64,000 bases of DNA. It comes from Paludibaculum fermentans (GTDB taxonomy: Bacteria > Acidobacteriota > Terriglobia > Bryobacterales > Bryobacteraceae). The notes under the pieces were generated by a model that did no database searches, was not told where the DNA came from, and saw only the letters and a program-made list of their open reading frames with translations. Positions 1 through 8,718 of the stretch are shown one piece after another. The translations under genes and the position numbers were made by a program. Position 1 is the first letter of the stretch, and each line of letters begins with the position of its first letter. Location: assembly GCF_015277775.1 (NCBI RefSeq), contig NZ_CP063849.1:2232001-2296000 (forward strand), in the 5' to 3' direction.

Positions 1-1
1 C

Positions 2-1045
2 CTGGAGGATTCCATCGCTGAAGAAGTGGCCGCCAAGCTCGCCCTCCACCTGCAGGCAGCGTCTCTCCCAGGCGGCACCCCGCGCCGCGAACTGAATCCC
101 GAGGCGCACCTGCTTTATGTTGACGGCCGATACGAATGGGGCAAGCGGTCCCGCGAGGGCCTGGAAAGAGGAGCCGCCTTCTTCCGCCAGGCAATCGAAG
201 CGGAACCATCTTATGCGCGGGCATTCTCCGGACTGGCCGATTGCTACCTGTTGTTGGGCGCATATGGCTACTACCCCCAATTGGAGATGCTGCCGAAAGC
301 CAAGGTGACAGCGCTGCGAGCCCTGCAACTGGACCCGGACCTGGCCGAAGCGCATGCCACGCTGGGGCTCATCAACGAAAACCTCGACTGGGACTGGAAA
401 GAAGCGGAGCGGCAATATCGCGAGTCGATCCGGCTGGCCACCAACTACTCCACCGCGCATCACTGGTACGCCGAGTTTCTGTCGATTCTGGGGCGATTTG
501 AAGAATCGGGCAGCGAGTTTGCGCGTGCCCGCGAGATCGATCCCATCTCACCCATCGTGCAAGTCGACGAGGCGCAGCTGTATTTCTTTGAGAGGAACTA
601 CGGCCGCAACCTGGAGCTGTTGGAACAGGTCGCCCGGCACGAGCCCTCGTTCGCGCTGGCGAGGGAGCGCATTGCCTTCACTTACATGATGCTGGGCCGG
701 GAGGAAGACGCATTCCGCACAGCCATGACGCTGCCCGACTGCGCGGCCAACACCGGAGACTGCCGCCGCATCTGGACCGCCTGGCTGCCGCGGCGCGACG
801 CGTCCGCTGCCCGGGCCGCACTGCAGCAATTGGAAGCCGACGCCCTCGCGGGCCGCGTGCCGCCGCATGTGGTCATGTTTGGGCACCTCCGCCAGACCCA
901 CGAGAAGGAGGCGCTAGACTGGCTGGATCGCATGGCGAGCAGCCACGCGGTGTGGCTGATCACGGCGAAAGTGAATCCCATCTTCGACCCGGTTCGCCAA
1001 CATCCCAGGGCCAAGGCAGTGCTCGCCAAGCTGCATTTGATGTAG
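2..1045 (+). CDS. TPR-repeat protein, C-terminal part (5' end outside window)
   Basis: The frame is open from base 2, so the gene begins upstream; 347 residues are visible. The first residues (LEDSIAEEVAAKLALHL) match the linker that in many acidobacterial proteins follows an N-terminal winged-helix DNA-binding domain and a TolB-like region. The rest is helical TPR repeats (for example AFSGLADCYLLLGAYGY, AEAHATLGLINENLDWDW, HHWYAEFLSILGRFEES). TPRs mediate protein contacts. The missing N-terminus probably carries the output domain of a CadC-like regulator or a kinase; that is inference. A GTG at 26 is inside the protein and is not the start. Confidence 0.75.
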   Translation: MEDSIAEEVAAKLALHLQAASLPGGTPRRELNPEAHLLYVDGRYEWGKRSREGLERGAAFFRQAIEAEPSYARAFSGLADCYLLLGAYGYYPQLEMLPKAKVTALRALQLDPDLAEAHATLGLINENLDWDWKEAERQYRESIRLATNYSTAHHWYAEFLSILGRFEESGSEFARAREIDPISPIVQVDEAQLYFFERNYGRNLELLEQVARHEPSFALARERIAFTYMMLGREEDAFRTAMTLPDCAANTGDCRRIWTAWLPRRDASAARAALQQLEADALAGRVPPHVVMFGHLRQTHEKEALDWLDRMASSHAVWLITAKVNPIFDPVRQHPRAKAVLAKLHLM

Positions 1046-1108
1046 CCGGCTGGCCAGCGACCCTAGGAACTTCTGCCACTGGCTGCCGGCTATTGACGTG
1101 CCCAACCT

Positions 1109-1540
1109 GAACGATTACGCCACGGCGTGACTCATTTGCCGGCGGCTCTGCTCGCAACGCCTGCAGAGCTTGGCGGACTTGGCCATGAATTCGCCGCTGC
1201 TGTCCAGCCGCTCGCCTTCCTCCGCACACGCCAGACACAGCGTTGCGCAGATCTCGCAGTACTGGTGGTGGTAGTCGCTCATGCGGAGAAGGAAATCCGC
1301 GCTGGTGGCACAGGCCTGCGCACTATCAGCAAGCAGCCGCTGGTGCTGGGGGGCAGCGTGTTCCCCGCCCCCATCAGGCAGTGCTTCATGGTTCCCACGC
1401 AGACAGGGTGACAGCGCAGGCAATTCTTGGCGCAATCGCGCATGCCCTGCTCAGGTGGCTATTGTGAGGCATCTTGTTTCTCCGATTCTCTGTTCGGTGT
1501 TTGATCTCCCTCTGAACAGATGGCGAATGCCATCACTTCC
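1109..1540. repeat. Direct duplication, copy A (432 bp; copy B at 8285-8718)
   Basis: This block matches 8285-8718 in the same orientation almost base for base, from GAACGATTACGCC to CCATCACTTCC. It covers the whole copper-storage gene plus about 68 bp upstream of its start codon. Copy A is 2 bp shorter, which equals the two single-base deletions found in the gene inside it. Flanking sequences differ, and no transposase lies at either edge. Confidence 0.85.
1115..1472 (-). pseudogene. Decayed copy of four-helix-bundle copper-storage protein (Csp)
   Basis: This is the broken paralogue of the intact gene at 8291-8650. The start MPHN survives at 1472. A one-base deletion near 1450-1456 and a second near 1360 then shift the frame, so no single reading frame spans the gene. 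In the readable 3' part four metal-binding cysteines of the intact copy are changed (LLADC to LLADS, AEEC to AEEG, MAKC to MAKS, EQSC to EQSR). Loss of both the frame and the Cu(I) ligands shows relaxed selection, not a sequencing error. The C-terminal frame (1115-1435) is still open but probably makes no useful product. Confidence 0.85.
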
Positions 1541-1916
1541 CGGCGATCGCCGTTCTGGGCTAGGTGGATGATAGACCGGCGGAACTGTAGAACAGCGAGG
1601 GTGGCTTTGTCTGAGTTCCCGGCTGATTTCTCCCAATTGGAGGCCAGGTTTTGGTCATTCGTGCTGGGACGGGTCCGGTTGAAGGGCATCCCGGGTTCGC
1701 AGGGCCTTGCCCCTTAGCACACGGACTTCCGTCACAGCCTCCTGGACTAGAGTACAGTTCTTTGCCCTCGAGGGTGAATAGTAATGCCCTCGCGGCAGGC
1801 TTACGATTGAGCCTCACGAGTAATGGTCACGCTCGAATGATGTACGCAGTCAACGAGCACAACTGAAAACCGAATGCAGCAGCTTGCGGATTGAAGTACC
1901 TAAAGAGGCATGAAGT
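1541..1916. other. Gene-free stretch
   Basis: About 375 bp between the duplicated block and the next gene. Short ORFs overlap here on both strands, but none has a recognisable product or a convincing ribosome binding site. The last 60 bases are comparatively AT-rich and probably hold the promoter of the small-gene cluster that starts at 1917. Confidence 0.5.
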
Positions 1917-2168
1917 ATGGTGCAACACTACCAAATCGATACTCCGACCCTGGTTTTGACAGTCGAGGGGATCGCGAGAATGCTAATTACTATTCCCAGT
2001 GACTCGGTAATTGAAGTGCCGCGAACACTTTACGGCCGGCAGGGCCTCATCGAAGTGCAATTCAACGGCACGACGGTGCTGATGTTTGCCGAGGATATCA
2101 GGCAGCGAGGAAGACGAGTGTCAAAGGTATCTGCTGCGAGGCAGTCCCCCAATGAACAGGAGGCCTAG
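1917..2168 (+). CDS. Small conserved hypothetical protein (83 aa)
   Basis: Not recognised as a named family. The protein is soluble, with an N-terminal half rich in beta-type residues (TLVLTVEGIARMLITIPSDS, VIEVPRTLYG, LIEVQFNGTTVLMFAEDI). It ends in a basic tail (RQRGRRVSKVSAARQ). The pattern suggests a compact single-domain beta fold like other short acidobacterial proteins. It is the first gene of a same-strand cluster (1917-3513), and only 3 bp separate its stop from the next ATG, so the two are probably co-transcribed. Confidence 0.6.
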   Translation: MVQHYQIDTPTLVLTVEGIARMLITIPSDSVIEVPRTLYGRQGLIEVQFNGTTVLMFAEDIRQRGRRVSKVSAARQSPNEQEA

Positions 2169-2171
2169 GTC

Positions 2172-2447
2172 ATGCCGAAAACTCTCAGCCAGCAGATGAT
2201 GGCCGCGGAGGATGGAATTCTCGGCCCGGCGCATCAGGGAATCCCTCACTGGACCACCGGTATGGACAACATTCCGGACGACAGTCGGATCGGGGGATGC
2301 AGTTACAAAGAAATCGCCGCCCTCGCGTACCAACTCTGGAACAGCCGGGGGTGCCCCATCGGCTCCCCGGAGGAGGATTGGTGCCGAGCCGAGAGATGGT
2401 TACGAACGAAAGGTATAGTGCAGAGCGATCCGCCCTCCTCTGAATGA
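2172..2447 (+). CDS. DUF2934 family protein
   Basis: 91 residues. The central part (YKEIAALAYQLWNSRGCP followed by GSPEEDWCRAERWL) matches the DUF2934 pattern: a helix with AY-LW, then R-G-P, then EEDW-RAE. These short proteins of unknown function occur widely in acidobacteria and proteobacteria, often near stress or regulatory genes. The start ATG follows AGGAGGCC of the preceding gene's end, a good ribosome binding site, so translation is probably coupled to the gene at 1917. Confidence 0.75.
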   Translation: MPKTLSQQMMAAEDGILGPAHQGIPHWTTGMDNIPDDSRIGGCSYKEIAALAYQLWNSRGCPIGSPEEDWCRAERWLRTKGIVQSDPPSSE

Positions 2448-2556
2448 AGGACCTCCGGCCTATTTGGGCAAGTGGCGCGGACGGATATGCACGATCCGTC
2501 CGCGCGGGCCGGAAGCCGCCGTTGTTGAGCAGAAAGAACAACGAAAGGAGAACATA

Positions 2557-2847
2557 GTGAATCTTCCACGCGATCAGCGACTGGAACTTGAGGAATCGTG
2601 GCGATCGAAGCTCCAGGCTGCATCGGTCCGCTTTCATGCCGCCACTGAAAGGTACAGGCGCATGCTTGAGGAGCACAGCGACGAGCTGGCGATGATGCCG
2701 GCATCCACCGATGCCGTGGTGCGGGCATTGCAGGAGGAATCGGAGGCCCGGGTCGAATACGGGCGCATTCTCCGGATGTTCACCGACTTAACGATGTACG
2801 ACAAATTCCCGGAAGGAGAGTCGGCTGCCGCCTCGGGCAGGAGGTAA
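2557..2847 (+). CDS. Small helical hypothetical protein (96 aa)
   Basis: A GTG at 2557 preceded by AAAGGAG (2544-2550) is preferred over the in-frame codon at 2464, whose leader looks non-coding. The product is almost entirely charged helix (ELEESWRSKLQAASVRFHAA, TERYRRMLEEHSDELAMM) with no membrane segment and no cysteine, so a short helical hairpin or coiled coil is likely. No family recognised. It lies in the same-strand run that leads to the sensory genes downstream. Confidence 0.55.
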   Translation: MNLPRDQRLELEESWRSKLQAASVRFHAATERYRRMLEEHSDELAMMPASTDAVVRALQEESEARVEYGRILRMFTDLTMYDKFPEGESAAASGRR

Positions 2848-3066
2848 GGATTTGTTGCTTTCGGCACTCGGAGCCGAAAGAGGTGGCGCTGCGAGGCCGG
2901 GTCCTTTCGGAGGCGATCCAGCCGGTCCAGCGCCACCAGGCGGGGGTGCGCGGTGGCTTTCGCGAGTGGACGGGAGAAGAGGCCGGTGGACTCGCGGTTC
3001 TGTGTGCCGCGTCCGGCGAGGGGACTGATGACCAGTGAGACCCAGAGCAGACGGAAGGACGAGCCA

Positions 3067-3513
3067 ATGGTGCAGATTCTGCTCGTCTCGGAAGCGGGCG
3101 AGGATCATGAGTCCTTTAGAGAGCTCCTTGCCGATCCAGCTTGCGGGCTGCCTGGGGACGGCCCGTGGGTCCTGCGTTCCCGTCATTCGATCGCTTCCGC
3201 GCTGGCCGTGCTGGAGGGTCACCCCGTCCCGATCGTGCTCTCGGCGTGTGAACTTGGGTCTGACACGTGGAGAGAGATGCTGGACGCGCTCGCGGCATTT
3301 TCCCGTCCGCCTTTGCTGATCGTGATCTCGCGGCTTGACGACGAAGGGCTTTGGGCAGAGGCTCTCAACCTGGGGGTTTATGACCTGCTCGTGAAACCCT
3401 TCGACGCAGACGAAGTCGGGCGGATCCTCGGTCAGGCGTGGCGGCGCTGGGCGGAGCGTGACGAAGCCGAAGCGGCCAAGAGTCCTCGATACAAGACGGC
3501 TCATGCTTCCTGA
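3067..3513 (+). CDS. Response-regulator receiver-like protein lacking the phospho-acceptor Asp
   Basis: 148 residues from ATG 3067, with AAGGA about 8 bp upstream; an in-frame ATG at 3028 is the alternative. The fold order is that of a receiver domain: beta-1 VQILLVSE, beta-3 PIVLSACELGS, beta-4 PPLLIVISR, then LLVKPFDADEV containing the conserved Lys-Pro. The beta-3 position that should be the phosphorylated Asp reads Ala (SACELGSDTW), and the acidic pair after beta-1 is weak (SEAGED). It therefore probably acts without phosphorylation or is a relic. There is no output domain. It lies upstream of the large CheB-CheR kinase, which hints at a shared pathway. Confidence 0.65.
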   Translation: MVQILLVSEAGEDHESFRELLADPACGLPGDGPWVLRSRHSIASALAVLEGHPVPIVLSACELGSDTWREMLDALAAFSRPPLLIVISRLDDEGLWAEALNLGVYDLLVKPFDADEVGRILGQAWRRWAERDEAEAAKSPRYKTAHAS

Positions 3514-3942
3514 GGGATCGGCTTGCCTGGGTAGCGGCCATCCCGACTTTCCGGTCTGGAGTGGGGTTGGCCGAAAAAGGAAGAGGAGAGCCGGCCGGGG
3601 GATCGGCTGCGGACGAGGGCGTCCGCCTTACTCATGGTGCTAAGCCTTGGCTTTGGAGTGGGGGGTGGTTGCGAAGTCATCGCTGCCGAGAACACTGGGA
3701 CGGCCCCTGTTTTCACCGCAACCTTTGCCTTGTCTCCATTTACGGGTTTCTCCGAATTGAATTCACCGTCTTCTGAGCGCGTAGAAACGCGCGGCAGAGT
3801 GCGCCTGCAGGCGAGCAATAGACGCAACATTGGCATTCCCCTACCGCTATTCCCAGGACTCCGGCCCGGCAGAGGTGAATAAAACCTTAGGTGCGCAGTC
3901 AAAGTTGACGATTCTGTACTATTATAAAAACCATCGCAACCT
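3514..3942. other. Non-coding stretch with a copy of a dispersed hairpin repeat
   Basis: About 430 bp with no convincing gene. Bases 3597-3627 hold an inverted copy of the repeat also seen at 29842-29880 and 30072-30110; its core GCGGACGAGGGCGTCCGC (3609-3626) can form a hairpin. The last 50 bases before the 3943 start are AT-rich (TTGACG at 3905, TATAAA at 3923) and probably contain the promoter of the chemotaxis-type kinase, although the spacing of those boxes is not canonical. Confidence 0.5.
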
Positions 3943-6900
3943 ATGACTGCGGAGCAGCCATTGAAAGCAATGCCGGCGGTTGTGGGAATCGGCGCAGGGC
4001 CCGGCGGTCTGGCGCCTCTCAAGGTGTTACTTGAGCACGTACCGGCCGATAGCGGACTCGCCTTGGTCATCGTGGCCCAAGTGCCCGCAGATCAGGGAGC
4101 GCCGCTTGCGGACTTGCTGCAGCCGCACGCGCGCTTTCCCGTTGAGGAGGCCAGCCAGGCAACCCCGATCGAACCGAATCGCGCCTACATCATTCCGGCG
4201 GACGCGGACCTGATGGCGATTCAAACCCATCTGCGGTGGACCCCGCTGGAGGAACGGCGGCGGGAGCGTGCGCCGATCGACCATTTGCTGCGCATGCTCG
4301 CCGGCACGTACGACGGCCATACCATCGCAGTCATCCTCACGGGCAACGGATCGGACGGCACACTCGGCATTCAGGATGTGAAGGCCAACGGTGGCGTGAT
4401 CATCGTGCAGGACCCCGCCGAGGCTGAATACGGCGGGATGCCGAAGAGCGCGATCGCGACCGGCCTGGTGGATCTGGTGCTGCCGGTGGTGGAGATTCCT
4501 GAACGGATTCTGCGCTATGTGCGTGCGCGGCCTAGCCTGCGTGTCCCGGCAGAGACCGAGGTGGTCCCCCAGGGTGAGACGTTTCTGTTGAGCAAGGCAT
4601 TGGCGGTTCTTCAAGCGCGGACCGGCCGTGACTTCAGCCGGTATAAGCGGACGACGATGCTGCGCCGAATTGCCCGGCGGATGCAGTTGAACTCAGTGGA
4701 AGATCTCGCGACGTACGTGGAGAGGCTGCAGGAGCAACCGGAGGAAGTGCGTGCCCTGGCCGAAGACCTTCTCATCACGGTGACACGCTTTTTCCGGGAT
4801 CCTGAGGTTTTCGAACGGCTGCAACGGGTGGAAATGGAACGCCTCTTTACAGGAAAAGGGCGAGCCGACAGCGTCAGGGTGTGGTCCGTTGGCTGCGCCA
4901 CCGGGGAAGAAGCATACAGCCTGGCGATGCTACTGGTGGAGGAGGCGGAAAGACACGAAGTCCCGCTCCGCATCCAGTTGTTCGCCTCGGACCTGCATAG
5001 CCGGTCCCTGGAAAAGGCTCGCGAGGGCTTCTATCCGAGCGAGATTGCGACGGATGTGGGCGCGGAGCGTTTGCAGAGGTTCTTTCAACGGGAGGCTGGC
5101 GGCTATCGCGTCCGGAAGGAACTCCGCGAACTAGTGGTGTTCTCTTCCAACAACCTGCTGACCGACGCGCCATTTTCCCGGCTGGACCTGATTTCCTGCC
5201 GCAATCTCCTGATCTATCTGGAGCGGGAACTGCAGCAGGAGGTCATCGAGCTGTTCCATTACGTGCTGAGGCCTGAGGGACTACTGGTCCTGGGCTCCGC
5301 CGAATCGATGAACCCAACGGAGCTGTTCCAGGAGGAGGACGAGAAGCTATGCCTTTTCCGGAAACGCAGCGTTCCGTCCCGACGGCCCCGGTTGCCGGTC
5401 TTTCCGTTGACCCAGGCACGTTTTTCAGGGAGCGGCGGCGCATCCGCCGAGATTCCCGGATTAGCCACTGCGCATGGCAAACAGCACCAGCAGATGGTCG
5501 AGAAGCATGCCCCCCCCAGCCTGCTGGTGGGAGCGGACAACCGGGTACTGCACCTCTCGCCGAACGTGAGCCGTTACCTGCTGCGTCCCGAGGGGGAACC
5601 GACACAGGATGCCTTGGAGATGGTGCGCGAGGAGCTTCGGCCTGAGCTCCAATTGGCGCTCGAGGAGGTGAGAGCAAACCGGGCGAGCTACGATTCCAGG
5701 CCGATTGCCGTGCGCTTCGACGAACAGAAAATTCCGGTCGTGTTGAGAGTGCGTCCCTCCCTCGAGAGCGAGGAAGAGGGGTTGGCCCTCGTGATTTTCG
5801 AGGAGCGCGAGCGCTTGAACCCGACAGAGGAAGGCCGCAAGCCGGGGTGGGCGGACGTACAACAGATTGAGGATCTGAAGCAGGCACTCCAAACGGCTCA
5901 GCAGAGCCTGGCGGACATTACCGAGGCGTATGAGAGCGGCAAGGCCGTCATGAAGGCATCGGCCAAAGACCGGCAGTCGACCACCGAAGAGCTGAGGTCC
6001 GCCATGGAAGAGCTGGAGACTTCGAGGCAGGAGCTCCAGAGCATCAACCTGGAGTTGCAGGCGGCCAACCAGAAGACCCGGCGCAAAGTGGAGGAACTGG
6101 ATTTGCTCTCGAGTGACCTGCAGAACCTGCTGATCTCCACCGACATTGCGACGTTGTTTCTGGACCGTGATCTGCGAATCCTGCGATTTACGCCGAAGCT
6201 CGGCGATTTGTTCAATGTCCGCGGGAGGGACCGTGGCCGGCCCATCTCGGATTTGACGCACCGCCTCGGTTATGACGACTTGCGGCGGGATGCGGAAACC
6301 GTGCTCGGCGGGCTTGTTCCCGTCGAACGCGAATTGCAGGATGATGCCGGGAAATGGTACCTGACGCGCATCCGTCCCTACCGAGATAGCGATGATCGGA
6401 TTAACGGGGTTGTCGTCACCTTTGTCGACATCACGGACCGCAAGGATGCCGAACGCATGCGTCTTGAGATCCAGGCGAGACAGCAGGCCACCGCGACCGA
6501 ACAAGCGATACGCAAGAAGGAAGCGGAACTGGCTCGTGTTTCCAGGACGCTGATGGTGGGGGAGCTGGCGACTTCCATCGCGCACGAAGTCAATCAGCCG
6601 CTGGTCGGCGTGATCACGAATGCGCAGGCGGGCCTGCGCTGGCTGGAGGGGGCAGCTCCCAATATCGACGAGGCGAGGCAGTCCCTGGAGCTGATTGTGC
6701 GGGATGGCAATCGAGCGGGCAATGTGATCCAGCGGGTTCGGGCATTCGTGAAGAAGGAGAGCAGCGGAGCAGCAGCTCTCGATCTCGGCCAGGTGGTTCG
6801 AGAGACGATCACGCTGCTGGAATTTGACATGGAACACAAAGGAATCAGCCTGGTTCTGGACATCTCTGAGGGGTTGCCGTTGATCCACGGCGATCGCACC

Positions 6901-7239
6901 CAATTGGAGCAAGTCATTCTGAACCTGGTGATTAACGCAGTTGAAGCGATGGCCGGTGTAGAGGACCGGCCTTGTGAGTTAGTGGTGAGTGTGAAGAGCG
7001 CAGGCGCGGCGGGTGTTCTGGTTGCAGTCGGCGATTCCGGCACTGGGATGGATCCGAACCACATCGACAGAATTTGCGATGCCTTCTTTACGACCAAAGC
7101 CAATGGCGTTGGGATGGGGTTGTCCATTAGCCGATCCATTATTGAAGCTCACGGAGGGAGAATATGGGCAACTCAGAACGACGGCCCGGGATTGACCGTG
7201 CAGTTCAGCTTGCCGGTGGACGCCACGAATCCTCGGTGA
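3943..7239 (+). CDS. CheB-CheR-PAS-histidine kinase fusion
   Basis: 1098 residues, cytoplasmic, no membrane segment. Residues about 10-190 are CheB-methylesterase-like. About 205-470 are CheR-like, with the intact SAM-binding stretch VWSVGCATGEEAYSLAMLL, TRFFRDPEVFE and LISCRNLLIYLE. About 640-720 form a long coiled coil, and about 730-860 a PAS domain. The rest is a histidine kinase with H-box SIAHEVNQPLVG, N-box NLVINAVEAM and G-boxes GDSGTGMD and GVGMGLSIS. The CheB part has lost two of three catalytic residues (Ser to Gly19, His to Gln46), while the Asp region GNGSDGTLG remains. It should autophosphorylate and pass phosphate to the FixJ-type regulator overlapping its stop codon. No receptor or flagellar gene is nearby, so a non-motility sensory role is likely. 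Confidence 0.9.
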   Translation: MTAEQPLKAMPAVVGIGAGPGGLAPLKVLLEHVPADSGLALVIVAQVPADQGAPLADLLQPHARFPVEEASQATPIEPNRAYIIPADADLMAIQTHLRWTPLEERRRERAPIDHLLRMLAGTYDGHTIAVILTGNGSDGTLGIQDVKANGGVIIVQDPAEAEYGGMPKSAIATGLVDLVLPVVEIPERILRYVRARPSLRVPAETEVVPQGETFLLSKALAVLQARTGRDFSRYKRTTMLRRIARRMQLNSVEDLATYVERLQEQPEEVRALAEDLLITVTRFFRDPEVFERLQRVEMERLFTGKGRADSVRVWSVGCATGEEAYSLAMLLVEEAERHEVPLRIQLFASDLHSRSLEKAREGFYPSEIATDVGAERLQRFFQREAGGYRVRKELRELVVFSSNNLLTDAPFSRLDLISCRNLLIYLERELQQEVIELFHYVLRPEGLLVLGSAESMNPTELFQEEDEKLCLFRKRSVPSRRPRLPVFPLTQARFSGSGGASAEIPGLATAHGKQHQQMVEKHAPPSLLVGADNRVLHLSPNVSRYLLRPEGEPTQDALEMVREELRPELQLALEEVRANRASYDSRPIAVRFDEQKIPVVLRVRPSLESEEEGLALVIFEERERLNPTEEGRKPGWADVQQIEDLKQALQTAQQSLADITEAYESGKAVMKASAKDRQSTTEELRSAMEELETSRQELQSINLELQAANQKTRRKVEELDLLSSDLQNLLISTDIATLFLDRDLRILRFTPKLGDLFNVRGRDRGRPISDLTHRLGYDDLRRDAETVLGGLVPVERELQDDAGKWYLTRIRPYRDSDDRINGVVVTFVDITDRKDAERMRLEIQARQQATATEQAIRKKEAELARVSRTLMVGELATSIAHEVNQPLVGVITNAQAGLRWLEGAAPNIDEARQSLELIVRDGNRAGNVIQRVRAFVKKESSGAAALDLGQVVRETITLLEFDMEHKGISLVLDISEGLPLIHGDRTQLEQVILNLVINAVEAMAGVEDRPCELVVSVKSAGAAGVLVAVGDSGTGMDPNHIDRICDAFFTTKANGVGMGLSISRSIIEAHGGRIWATQNDGPGLTVQFSLPVDATNPR

Positions 7240-7856
7240 ACCCAGAGGAAGCCACGGTGTACGTGGTCGATGACGATGTATCGGTGCGAGAGGCGATCAG
7301 GAATCTGTTGCGCTCGGTTGGCCTGAAGGTGGAAAGCTTCCGAACGGCGCAGGATTTTCTTGTGAGTGATCCGCGCGGCCTGGGGTGCCTGATTCTGGAT
7401 GTGCGGCTGCCCGGTGCGAGCGGCCTGGAACTTCAGCGGCAGCTCATTGAGAGGAACCGCGAGATTCCAATTATCTTCATCACGGGGCACGGAGATATTC
7501 CCATGTCGGTGAAGGCGATCAAAGCGGGCGCGGTGGAGTTTCTCACCAAGCCCTTCCGCGATCAGGATCTGCTGGATGCGGTTCAGCAAGCCATTGATCG
7601 CGATCTGGAGAGGCGGAGCCGGGAACAGGAGATGTCGGACCTGCGGGAGCGGCATGCCTCGTTGACGCCTCGGGAGCTCGAGGTGATGAGGTTCGTGGTT
7701 CGCGGGCTCATCAACAAGCAGATTGCCTCCGAAATGGGTGTGACGGAGTCGACTGTGAAGATGCATCGGGGGCAGTTGATGCTGAAGATGAAGGCGGAAT
7801 CGCTGGCGGACCTGATTCGGGCGGCGGAGAGGTTCAGCCAGGCGGAAGAGGGGTGA
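7236..7856 (+). CDS. FixJ/NarL-type response regulator
   Basis: 206 residues. The GTG at 7236 overlaps the kinase stop (GTGA), so translation is coupled; an upstream in-frame ATG at 7164 would sit inside the kinase gene. An N-terminal receiver domain carries the acidic triplet VVDDDVS, phospho-acceptor Asp in LILDVRLPG, the Thr in FITGHGDI and Lys in LTKPF. Residues about 145-200 are a LuxR-type helix-turn-helix (LTPRELEVMRFVVRG, NKQIASEMGVTESTVKMHR). This is the FixJ architecture. The partner is almost certainly the kinase encoded just upstream. Target genes are not evident. Confidence 0.92.
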   Translation: MNPEEATVYVVDDDVSVREAIRNLLRSVGLKVESFRTAQDFLVSDPRGLGCLILDVRLPGASGLELQRQLIERNREIPIIFITGHGDIPMSVKAIKAGAVEFLTKPFRDQDLLDAVQQAIDRDLERRSREQEMSDLRERHASLTPRELEVMRFVVRGLINKQIASEMGVTESTVKMHRGQLMLKMKAESLADLIRAAERFSQAEEG

Positions 7857-8284
7857 GGGGGGCTGTTTTGAGGACGCGGGCGTAGCCCATCGCTTACGCT
7901 CCGGGACAGGGGAGGGGCGGGCAGGCTACGGGGCGGGTCCTTGTGGTTGACCATGGGTTCGACCGCGGACCAGGGGGTCCGCCTAACTGTACGGGTGCCG
8001 GGGTAGAGGAGCGTGGTTCGAACTTTGGGGATTGCTGGGGTTTTGGGGCCTCCGGGGAAGTGGTTTGGGTGTCCGTGGCCCGATCCTTTCCAGTCGCGAT
8101 TCGCAGCAGGGTGGGGACCCCTACCTGACGGGTCGGGGTTCGGAGAGTGATCGGTCCCCGGCGGTGGTGCTGCGTTGAGACTTCCTCTGGTTTGGCGGGG
8201 CTTTGGGCCATTGGGCCGGAGTCCTTGGCGGGACTTCCGCCTCGAACCGCTGTGGACGGAGGCCCCGCCTGCATCGACCACTCC
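7857..8284. other. Non-coding stretch with hairpin
   Basis: About 430 bp with no supportable gene. A perfect 7-bp stem GCGGACC/GGTCCGC with a 4-base loop lies at 7965-7982. It is a variant of the dispersed GCGGAC-loop-GTCCGC repeat found at 3609, 29843 and 30073. It could help end transcription after the response regulator, but no T-run follows. Confidence 0.45.
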
Positions 8285-8718
8285 GAACGATTACGCCACG
8301 GCGTGACTCATTTGCCGGCAGCTCTGCTCGCAACGCCTGCAGAGCTTGGCGCACTTGGCCATGAATTCGTCGCTGCTGTCCAGCCGCTCGCATTCCTCCG
8401 CGCACGCCAGACACAGCGTTGCGCAGATCTCGCAGTACTGGTGGTGGTAGTCGCTCATGCGGAGAAGGAAGTCCGCGCTGGTGGCACAGGCCTGCGCACA
8501 ATCAGCAAGCAGCCGCTGGTGCTGGGGGGCAGCATGCTCACCCCCGCGCATCAGGCAGTGCGTCATGGTTTCCACGCAGACAGCGTGACAGTTCAGACAA
8601 TTCTCGGCGCAATCGCGCATACTTTTGCCCAGGTGGCCATTGTGAGGCATCTTGTTTCTCCGATTCTCTGTTCGATTTTTGATCTCCCTCTGAACAGATG
8701 GCAAATTCCATCACTTCC
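8285..8718. repeat. Direct duplication, copy B (434 bp; copy A at 1109-1540)
   Basis: Same-orientation near-copy of 1109-1540, about 7.2 kb apart, containing the intact copper-storage gene and its upstream region. It is the functional copy, because it keeps the reading frame and all cysteines. Confidence 0.85.
8291..8650 (-). CDS. Four-helix-bundle copper-storage protein (Csp family)
   Basis: 119 residues from ATG 8650, preceded by GGAGAA. It has 16 cysteines in helix-spaced pairs (DCAENCLNCHAVC, YCEICATLCLACAEEC, KCAKLCRRCEQSC) with few other features. That is the signature of the cysteine-lined four-helix bundle (DUF326/Csp) that stores many Cu(I) ions. There is no signal peptide or Tat motif, so it should be the cytosolic Csp3-like form protecting against copper stress. 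A decayed duplicate lies at 1115-1472. No copper ATPase or CueR-type regulator is in the window. Confidence 0.9.
   Translation of the reverse strand: MPHNGHLGKSMRDCAENCLNCHAVCVETMTHCLMRGGEHAAPQHQRLLADCAQACATSADFLLRMSDYHHQYCEICATLCLACAEECERLDSSDEFMAKCAKLCRRCEQSCRQMSHAVA

Noticed and set aside
1127..1571. Overlapping plus-strand ORFs opposite the copper-storage gene copies (also 8147-8755)
   Set aside because: They are antisense shadows of the Csp sequence. They appear in both copies only because the DNA is duplicated, and have no family resemblance.
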